DNA of 64,000 nt from Thiorhodococcus mannitoliphagus (GTDB taxonomy: Bacteria; Pseudomonadota; Gammaproteobacteria; Chromatiales; Chromatiaceae): positions 1 to 64,000 of the forward strand of contig NZ_JAAIJR010000006.1 in NCBI RefSeq assembly GCF_010915725.1, written 5' to 3'. Below the pieces are notes generated by a model that was not told the DNA's origin, did no database searches, and saw only the letters and a program-made list of their open reading frames with translations. This document shows positions 57,860-64,000 of this stretch, in pieces. How positions within the stretch are numbered: position 1 is the first letter of the stretch; the number at the start of each line of letters is the position of its first letter. A program made the translations under genes and the position numbers.

Positions 57860-58321
57860 TTACTCGGATTGATGGAGAACCTCACCTGCCTGATCGACGA
57901 CCGTCACCTTCATGGGAATCCCCTCACGGATGCTCGCGGAGACGACGCAGAAGTCCTCGAACAGCGCCTTGCAGCGACCGAAGCGGGCCGACTCCTTGAC
58001 CACGTCGGCGACGATGAGCCGGATCTCGAGCCCTCCGATGCGCAGACGCTTGCGCGCGTTGCGAATCATGATGCAGGTCGCCTCCGCCTTGAGGCAGTCT
58101 TCCGGCGGCTCCTCCTTGAAGACGCAGTAGAGCAAGCTCGCACTCAGACAGTTGGCCGCGGCGGCGGCCAGCACCCGTGATGCGTTGGGCCCCTGCTGCT
58201 CGCCCAAGGGCGGGGGCTCGTCCATCAGCAGGTCGGCGGCGCGCTTCCAATCGAACGCCACATTGATCTGGAAACCTTCACGCTGCTCCAAATGAATGGT
58301 GAAACGGCCTTCTTCGGACAT
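57860..58321 (-). CDS. OsmC-like protein (YhfA type)
   Basis: A 153-residue OsmC fold. The first cysteine is in AAANCLSASLLYCVF and the second in FCVVSASI, so the redox pair can be aligned, though the sequence is far from the OsmC at 12038 and lacks the long central helix of Ohr. AGGAGA is 5 bases from ATG 58321. It may head the SLOG-RyR-Mla operon. Confidence 0.8.
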   Translation of the reverse strand: MSEEGRFTIHLEQREGFQINVAFDWKRAADLLMDEPPPLGEQQGPNASRVLAAAAANCLSASLLYCVFKEEPPEDCLKAEATCIMIRNARKRLRIGGLEIRLIVADVVKESARFGRCKALFEDFCVVSASIREGIPMKVTVVDQAGEVLHQSE

Positions 58322-58344
58322 GCTGTCTCCTGTTACTGGAATCC

Positions 58345-58369
58345 TGCGGGGCTTCGGATGAGCCCCGCA
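58345..58369. terminator. Hairpin between the GGCT-like and OsmC-like genes
   Basis: TGCGGGGCT-N7-AGCCCCGCA, 9-bp stem. It could terminate the upstream gene or attenuate the operon; no U-tract is clear. Confidence 0.45.
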
Positions 58370-58409
58370 CCGAACGATTGGCACTCGGAAAACGCCTGAT
58401 CCGGATGGG

Positions 58410-58838
58410 TCAGACCGCCTTCCCAAAGTCGTAGGTCTTGGCGTCCCGCACGGCGCGCACGCCGGCCGCGCGCACTGAGTCTGGATCCGCCGCGAAGGCG
58501 CGCCAGTCGCCCCCGCGAATCACGCGACACCCCTCCACACTGCCCCGGTAGACATAGATCCAGGCGCGCCCATAGGGGGTCTGGATCTGCTGCCGATCGT
58601 AGAGCCTGGGATAGTCCTCGAGCCGATCCAGCCGGCGCAGACAGGCGCGATCGATCTCGTAAACCTCGCCGAGGATCTGCGTCCGCCCGCCCTTGACCAC
58701 CCCAGGGTAGGCCCCGAGCAGGAAGAGACTGTAGCAGGGCCGCGTGCGGAAGCCGCCGAGAAAGCCCGCGCCGACGAGGAGGCCATGGTTGACCTCGCCG
58801 CGCAGCAGGGTGCCGTAGACAAAGACGCGATGGCGCAT
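58410..58838 (-). CDS. Gamma-glutamylcyclotransferase-like (GGCT/AIG2) protein
   Basis: A 142-residue protein with the N-terminal VFVYGTLLRGEVNHGLL, which carries the YGSL-type substrate loop, and GEVYEIDRACLRRLDRLEDYP with the usual Glu. It would cleave gamma-glutamyl peptides or act on a modified amide. It starts 7 bases after the DJ-1/PfpI gene. Confidence 0.85.
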   Translation of the reverse strand: MRHRVFVYGTLLRGEVNHGLLVGAGFLGGFRTRPCYSLFLLGAYPGVVKGGRTQILGEVYEIDRACLRRLDRLEDYPRLYDRQQIQTPYGRAWIYVYRGSVEGCRVIRGGDWRAFAADPDSVRAAGVRAVRDAKTYDFGKAV

Positions 58839-58845
58839 GCCCTTA

Positions 58846-59433
58846 TCAGGGCTCGATGCGTGTGCCTAGCACCTCGAGGAACTTGCGGATCCAGGCTGGA
58901 TGGGCCGGCCAAGCAGGCGCCGTGACCAGATTGCCGTCGGCATAGGCATTGGAGACCGCCTCGTTGACCTCGCACCAGGTGCCGCCAGCGCTCTCCAGTT
59001 CCGGGCGCACTGCGGGATAGGCCGTGCAGCGCTTGCCCTCCAAGACGCCGGCGGCCGCCAAGATCTGCTGTCCATGGCAGACGGAGGCGATCGGCTTATC
59101 GCCGGCGGCGAAGTGCCGGACGATCTCGATCACCCTGGGGTTCAGTCGCAGATACTCTGGCGCGCGCCCACCCGGGATCACCAGGGCATCGTACTTGGCG
59201 GGCTCGACCGCGGCGAAATCCGCATTGATGGCAAAGTTGTGCCCAGGCTTCTCGCTGTAGGTCTGATCGCCCTCGAAGTCGTGGATGGCAGTGCGGACAT
59301 AATCGCCCGGCAGCTTACCGGGGCAGACCGTATGAACGCTGTGACCGACCATCTGCAGCATCTGAAAGGGCACCATCGCCTCATAGTCTTCGACGTAGTC
59401 GCCGACGAGCATCAGGATCTTTTTCGCAGCCAT
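58846..59433 (-). CDS. DJ-1/PfpI family protein
   Basis: A 195-residue protein. The nucleophile elbow is [14 protein letters not shown] (Cys-His), preceded by [13 protein letters not shown]. This is the PfpI/YhbO-like type: chaperone, protease or deglycase activities are debated in the family. The start at 59433 fits the first strand ([13 protein letters not shown]). Upstream of it is the repeat copy C. Confidence 0.88.
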   Translation of the reverse strand: MAAKKILMLVGDYVEDYEAMVPFQMLQMVGHSVHTVCPGKLPGDYVRTAIHDFEGDQTYSEKPGHNFAINADFAAVEPAKYDALVIPGGRAPEYLRLNPRVIEIVRHFAAGDKPIASVCHGQQILAAAGVLEGKRCTAYPAVRPELESAGGTWCEVNEAVSNAYADGNLVTAPAWPAHPAWIRKFLEVLGTRIEP

Positions 59434-59561
59434 GGCAAGGGGCTCCAAGGATGGCAAAGATTGGAAGGCTCAAACTATAGCATTAGGAAGCACCGACATC
59501 GCTCGACGGATCGCGATGGAAAGCCGGCGATTCACCCGCTGCCCCAGGGCAATCGCCTAAT

Positions 59562-59748
59562 GCTAGCGAGGCTTCGCCTCAAACCGACGAGTCATGCCAT
59601 CGGAATCGGTATCGGTATCGGGATCGGGATCGTCGGTTCGATACCGATACCGATACCGATACCGATACCGATACCGACGGGCTTGGATGGTCGGACGCTT
59701 CATCGAAATTTGACTCATCTGCAAGCATTTTGCGCCCTCAAGGATTCT
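59562..59748. repeat. Dispersed ATCGGN-hexamer hairpin element, copy C
   Basis: GCTAGCGAGGCTTCGCCTCA to CAAGGATTCT with ATCGGT/ATCGGG left units, a TCGGTT turn and about seven GATACC right units. Ends match copy B (4314-4494) closely, the unit number differs. It lies in the 59434-59859 gap, where I see nothing else except the pyrD upstream region. Confidence 0.85.
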
Positions 59749-59859
59749 AGTCCCACCCAGCACCTGAGCTGGATTCGGCGACAATAGAGGTCCACGCAGA
59801 CCATGATCATTGCCGGGTGCCAGCTCAAGGCAGTCGGCCGCTACAAGGAAATCCGCAGC

Positions 59860-60927
59860 ATGACAATGCCCGATCTCTGGCCCCTTCTCCGCCCACTGGC
59901 CTTTCGCATGGATCCCGAGGCCGCGCACGACCTCGCCCTAGGGCTGCTCTCGCGATGGTCGAGCACCTTTTCCGGCCGACTCGCGTCGACACGTCTCGCG
60001 CGCGACCCGAGCCTCGGCGTCGAAGCCATGGGTCTGCATTTCCCCAATCCGATCGGGCTCGCGGCGGGCTTGGACAAGAACGGGACCGCGATCCCAGCCT
60101 GGCAAGCCATGGGCTTCGGCTTCGTCGAGGTCGGTACGGTGACGGCCCTGGCGCAGCCGGGCAACCCCAAGCCCAGGCTGTTTCGGCTCGAGCGCGACGG
60201 CGCCCTGGTCAACCGCATGGGATTCAACAATCAGGGGGCGGAGGCCATGGCACGCGGATTGGAGCGGCTGCGCGCGCGCGGCCTCCCAGAGGTGCCGCTT
60301 GGCGTCAACCTCGGCAAGTCCAAGGTGACGCCGCCCGAGCAGGCTGCCGACGATTATCGACGCAGCTTCGAACAGCTCGGCGCGCTGGCGGATTATGTCG
60401 TCGTCAATGTCTCGAGCCCGAACACGCCAGGTCTGCGTGATCTCCAGCGGGTCGACGAGGTCGCGCGCATCCTCGACGCCATCCAGGCGCCGAATCAGCG
60501 GCTCGCCAAGCCCCGCCCAATCCTGCTGAAGCTCGCCCCGGATCTGACGGACGAAGACGCCATCGATTGCGCTCGGGCCGCTCTCGGCGCAGGTGCGGCA
60601 GGGCTCATCCTCACCAACACGACCATTCGCTTCGAAGGCCTGGAGAGTTCGACGGAAGGGCTCAGTGGCGGACTCTCGGGACGTCCCCTCCTCGAGCGCA
60701 GCACCGCCCTCTTGGGTCAGGTGCGGGCCGCGATCGGACCCGAGCCGGTCCTGGTCGGCGTTGGTGGCGTGATGGATCCGCAAGGCGCGATCGCCAAGCT
60801 CGAGGCCGGTGCCGATCTGGTGCAGATCTACACCGGATTCATCTATCAAGGCCCGGCATTCGTGCAACGGCTGCTCGCGGCGATCAAGCGAGCGCGCACT
60901 GCCGATCAGCCTACCAAGATCGCTTGA
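59860..60927 (+). CDS. pyrD: Dihydroorotate dehydrogenase, quinone-dependent (class 2)
   Basis: A 355-residue FMN enzyme oxidising dihydroorotate to orotate with ubiquinone at the membrane. N-terminal amphipathic helix DPEAAHDLALGLLSR is the class 2 membrane domain; NPIGLAAGLDKNG, NRMGFNNQGAEAM, VNVSSPNTPGLRDLQ (catalytic Ser) and LILTNTTIRF are class hallmarks. ATG at 59860 has AAGGAA at fitting distance; 59866 is also possible. It converges with the chemotaxis fusion gene. Confidence 0.95.
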   Translation: MTMPDLWPLLRPLAFRMDPEAAHDLALGLLSRWSSTFSGRLASTRLARDPSLGVEAMGLHFPNPIGLAAGLDKNGTAIPAWQAMGFGFVEVGTVTALAQPGNPKPRLFRLERDGALVNRMGFNNQGAEAMARGLERLRARGLPEVPLGVNLGKSKVTPPEQAADDYRRSFEQLGALADYVVVNVSSPNTPGLRDLQRVDEVARILDAIQAPNQRLAKPRPILLKLAPDLTDEDAIDCARAALGAGAAGLILTNTTIRFEGLESSTEGLSGGLSGRPLLERSTALLGQVRAAIGPEPVLVGVGGVMDPQGAIAKLEAGADLVQIYTGFIYQGPAFVQRLLAAIKRARTADQPTKIA

Positions 60928-60974
60928 ACCGCAGAGCGCGCGAAGCCACTACAGGCCTTCAAGCAAAGCGACCT

Positions 60975-61031
60975 GGGAGCGACGCCCCGTCGCGATCGCG
61001 CGCCCGTCGCGGCGGGGCGCCGCTCCCACCG
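60975..61031. repeat. BIME/REP-like palindrome between convergent genes
   Basis: Left arm GGGAGCGACGCCCCGTCGCGA and right arm CGTCGCGGCGGGGCGCCGCTCCC are near-perfect complements around a short GC loop. It lies between the stops of pyrD and the CheB/CheR gene and probably acts as a bidirectional mRNA end. A single right arm recurs at 6782-6807. Confidence 0.75.
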
Positions 61032-61051
61032 ACCGCGCGCTTGGAGCAGGT

Positions 61052-64000
61052 CTATGCGTCTTCTTCATTGGACCACTGGGTGATATCGATATGGCTGACC
61101 ACGGCCCTAGCGGTTGGTTGGTCCACTGTCGCCACACGCATGAGACGGCGACAGCGCTGGCCGTCGGGCGTCTCAGCGGAATACTCGGTGCTGAAGGCCG
61201 ACGACTCACCCCGCAGCACAGCCTTGATGCCCGCAAGCACCTCGGCGGCATGTCCCTCTTTTGCGAGAAAGCCGGACTCGCACAGGGTCAGGTAATCCGC
61301 GCCCACAACCGTCTCCGCGGCATTCGAGCGTCCGCTCTCGCGCTCAAACTCAAGCCAGGACCGATTCACCATCTTCACCAGGCCGTTCGCATCCAGAACG
61401 GCAACGTGCTCAGGCAAGGAGTCGAGCACGGCCTGAAGTTGTTCGACGTCCCGTAGCGAGGTGATATCGACGAAGGTCGCCACGGCGCCACGCGACTCCC
61501 CGGCACGGACCGCATAGGGCAGCACCCGCAAGAGATAAGAGCGGTCGTTGACGGCACGAATCTCCTGCTCGAGCATCTCGCCCCGCTCGATGGTGCGCTT
61601 GAGTTCCGGCATGAACTCCGGGTACTGCAGCAGGTTGGTGAGATCGTCGATGGGCCGACCGAGATCGCCGTCGCGGATCTTGAAAAGGATCGTCGCCTCC
61701 GGGGTGAAGCGCGTCAGACGCAGCTTCTCGTCGACGAACACCGTCGCGATGGAGGCCGCCTTGGCCATCCCGTCGAGGTCCGCGTTGAGTCGATTGAGGA
61801 TCTCGATCTTTTCCTGGTTCTCGGCGTTGACCGTATAGAGTTCCTCATTGACGGACTGCAGTTCCTCATTCGAACTCTGCAGCTCTTCGTTGGAGGCCAT
61901 CAGCTCTTCATTCGTGGCTTGAAGCTCCTCGTTCGCGGTCTCCAGCTCTTCGATCGTAGCCTGGAGACTCTCCCGCGTCGCGGCCAGCTCGCGCTCCAGA
62001 TTCTCGAGACGCTGCGTGGTCTCCCGATCCAAACTAATGGTCTCGATCGTAGACCGGCCTGCACCCACAGACAGGCGCGCCGCATCGGCGTCACCCGCGA
62101 TCACGAGCGAGGGCTCGGGCACCGCCTCGGGCTCAAAGGACAGCAGCAAGTGAAGCTCCCCTTGCCGCGCCTCGACCGGCCGCGCAACGAGACGGATATG
62201 CTCGACGCGTTCATGCGGCAAGGTCACCGACATGGGCTCGGAGCGCAGTGGGGCCCGATCGCGCGCCGCCTTGAACAGCAAGGCCTTGGCGACCGCGACC
62301 AGAGAGCTGGGCAGGAGTCTGGCCAGGTCCAGGCTCACGCTGCCCTCGGCGATGCGCAGGAAGGAGCCCACCTCGCCGAAGACGTGCAGCAAGTCATGGC
62401 GCTGATTGAGCAGCAGACTCGTCGGCGCATAGTCATGAAGCAACTGGACCTGGGCCGCCTCGATCGCCGCCGCGTCGGTCGAGACCCCTTGTGCGCGCAG
62501 ACTGGTGCGCGGGAGCACTTGCGTGAGCGATTGCCGCGCCCGCGAACTGCTCCCGGAGTCCAAGGGAAGCGCGACGTGGCGCAAGATGCGATAGAGCTTG
62601 TGCTTTGAGCTGACCGCAGTGAAGTCGGTATGCATATTCGCAATGGACTCGCTCGGCCCCAGGAAAAGGAATCCGCCAGGGGCCAAGGCATACTGCAGCC
62701 GACGCAGCGCACGCTCTTGGGCTTGGGGCCGAAAGTAAATGAGCAGATTGCGGCAGGAGACCAGGTCCATGCGCGTGAAGGGCGGATCTTCCAGCAGGTT
62801 GTGCCGGGCGAAGACGATGCTTTGGCGGATATCCGTCTTGACGACGAAATGATTGCCGCGCTTGATGAAGAACCGCTCTAACCGCTCCGGTGAGATCTCG
62901 GCTGTGATGGCCTCGGAGAAGACACCGGCGCCCGCGACCTCGATGTTTTGCGGCTCGACGTCGGTCGCGAAGAGCTTGAAGTTCGGCCAGCGCCGCGCGC
63001 GCTCGAAGGCCTCGGCAAAGAGGATCGCCAGGGTGTAGGCCTCCTCTCCAGTGGCGACGCCGGGAACCCAAACACGCATCGGCTGGGCGCCCGAGTGATC
63101 CGCAACGATGGTGCGGATCGCGGTCTCCGCCACCACCTCGAAGGCATCCGGGTCACGGAAGAAGCTGGTCACCGGGATCAGCAGCTCGCGCCGCAGCGTG
63201 GACAGCTCGCCCCGATCAGCGCGGAGCAGGCGGACATAGTTGAGCAGATCGGGCGTCTGCCGTACCTGCATGCGCCGCTCCATGCGGCGCATCACCGTGG
63301 CCGGCTTGTACTCGCGGAAATCGATGCCCCCCGCGTGCTGCAGTAAGTGCATCACCTCTTCGTGCGCGCCGTCGCGATCGACCTCGGTCGTGGCCACCGC
63401 CGGTCGAACCCTGAGCGACGGCTTCTGATGGATATGCTCGATGACACGCGGGCCGATCTCCTCTGGCGGGAGAATAGCGTCCACCAGCCCGGTCGCGATC
63501 ACACTGCGCGGCATGCCGTCGAACTTGGCCGTTTCCGGCTCCTGTGCCACCAAGAAACCACCGGCGTCGTTGATGGCGACTGCGCCGCGGGTCCCATCCG
63601 AGCCGGTTCCGGACAGGATGGCCCCGATGGCGTGATTGCCGAACTCCCGTGCCAACGAAGAGAAGAAGAGATCGATCGGCAGCGTCAGCCCACGCGGATT
63701 CTTCGGACTCAGCCTCAAGACGTCTCCGGACGCCGTCATCAAACTTGCAGGCGGGATCAGGTGTACGCGATTGGCCTCGATGCGCATGTCGTGCTCGACG
63801 GTCACCACCTGCATGGAGGTGTGCCGGGCAAGCAGATTACCCATCATGCTCTTGTGGTCGGGCGAGAGATGCTGCACCACCACGAAGGCCGCGCCGGTAT
63901 CGTCCGAAATCCCCTGGAAGAAGCGCTCCAATGCATCCAACCCCCCCGCAGACGCACCAATCGCGACGACGTAACCTTTGAAGGGGTTCGACCTGGCGCC
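61052..64000 (-). CDS. CheB-CheR-PAS chemotaxis fusion protein (5' end outside window)
   Basis: The frame stays open to the right edge. The last residues upstream read YVVAIGASAGGLDALERFFQ, so the CheB methylesterase nucleophile Ser is inside the window; it continues with QHLSPDHKS (His) and GTGSDGTRGA (Asp). The CheR methyltransferase domain follows (VTSFFRDPDAF, VWVPGVATGEEAYTL). A long coiled coil of repeated ELQ-x-x-NEEL units (ELETANEELQATNEEL and similar) comes next, and then two PAS-like segments at the C-terminus. Such fusions methylate and demethylate receptors and, because the kinase is absent, probably signal through a separate histidine kinase. Confidence 0.92.
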   Translation of the reverse strand, partial: GARSNPFKGYVVAIGASAGGLDALERFFQGISDDTGAAFVVVQHLSPDHKSMMGNLLARHTSMQVVTVEHDMRIEANRVHLIPPASLMTASGDVLRLSPKNPRGLTLPIDLFFSSLAREFGNHAIGAILSGTGSDGTRGAVAINDAGGFLVAQEPETAKFDGMPRSVIATGLVDAILPPEEIGPRVIEHIHQKPSLRVRPAVATTEVDRDGAHEEVMHLLQHAGGIDFREYKPATVMRRMERRMQVRQTPDLLNYVRLLRADRGELSTLRRELLIPVTSFFRDPDAFEVVAETAIRTIVADHSGAQPMRVWVPGVATGEEAYTLAILFAEAFERARRWPNFKLFATDVEPQNIEVAGAGVFSEAITAEISPERLERFFIKRGNHFVVKTDIRQSIVFARHNLLEDPPFTRMDLVSCRNLLIYFRPQAQERALRRLQYALAPGGFLFLGPSESIANMHTDFTAVSSKHKLYRILRHVALPLDSGSSSRARQSLTQVLPRTSLRAQGVSTDAAAIEAAQVQLLHDYAPTSLLLNQRHDLLHVFGEVGSFLRIAEGSVSLDLARLLPSSLVAVAKALLFKAARDRAPLRSEPMSVTLPHERVEHIRLVARPVEARQGELHLLLSFEPEAVPEPSLVIAGDADAARLSVGAGRSTIETISLDRETTQRLENLERELAATRESLQATIEELETANEELQATNEELMASNEELQSSNEELQSVNEELYTVNAENQEKIEILNRLNADLDGMAKAASIATVFVDEKLRLTRFTPEATILFKIRDGDLGRPIDDLTNLLQYPEFMPELKRTIERGEMLEQEIRAVNDRSYLLRVLPYAVRAGESRGAVATFVDITSLRDVEQLQAVLDSLPEHVAVLDANGLVKMVNRSWLEFERESGRSNAAETVVGADYLTLCESGFLAKEGHAAEVLAGIKAVLRGESSAFSTEYSAETPDGQRCRRLMRVATVDQPTARAVVSHIDITQWSNEEDA

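Overview
The window is a GC-rich chromosomal segment of a gammaproteobacterium. Gene content (urea ABC importer plus nickel urease, RND efflux, Mla-type lipid transport, a surface-glycan locus) and the dispersed ATCGGN-hexamer and heptamer repeats make a purple sulfur bacterium (Chromatiaceae) my best guess. That guess rests on overall resemblance, not on a marker gene: no rRNA or tRNA is visible.

Layout. 1-0.7 kb: 3' stub of a DDE transposase and a small RRM protein. 0.9-6.5 kb: RND permease and lipoprotein adaptor, with a divergent TetR regulator sharing a palindromic operator; the two efflux genes are separated by a tandemly duplicated repeat. 6.8-12 kb: secreted protein and the operon GNAT/C39-like protein - RLAN/RimK ATP-grasp ligase - RsmF-like rRNA methyltransferase. 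12-15.8 kb: OsmC, argE, a radical SAM protein and a YpfJ-like metallopeptidase. 15.9-29.5 kb: nitrogen scavenging, with NtrC-like and sigma-54 sites, urtABCDE, then ureD, ureA, ureB, ureC, ureE, ureF and ureG. This block is broken up by a VapBC-type module, a BrnT/CopG-type module and an opposite-strand membrane/zinc-cysteine gene; ureG has a foreign-looking tail next to a glycosyltransferase stub, which suggests a rearrangement scar.

29.5-42.9 kb: glycan and envelope locus with GT-C-like membrane proteins, a GT4, an Asp-box protein, an abundant-looking secreted protein, a GNAT, a GT41 (OGT/SPINDLY) protein and a PIG-L/GT2 fusion. 42.9-46.2 kb: zinc-ribbon membrane protein and a SEC-C/TPR protein. 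46.2-51.9 kb: a 1614-aa DUF4062-P-loop-TM-WD40 STAND protein bracketed by two near-identical 101-bp MITE-like elements and heptamer arrays.

51.9-58.3 kb: a compact minus-strand operon in which an OsmC protein, a TRPM-type SLOG (LSDAT) protein and a TrkA-like/RyR-domain protein precede a complete Mla-type transporter (permease, ATPase, MCE protein, lipoprotein). The ATPase lacks its Walker-B glutamate and H-loop histidine. I consider this the best candidate for an undescribed system: nucleotide-ligand sensing coupled to an envelope lipid transporter. 58.4-64 kb: gamma-glutamylcyclotransferase-like and DJ-1/PfpI proteins, a third copy of the hexamer repeat, pyrD, a REP/BIME palindrome, and a CheB-CheR-PAS fusion running off the right edge.
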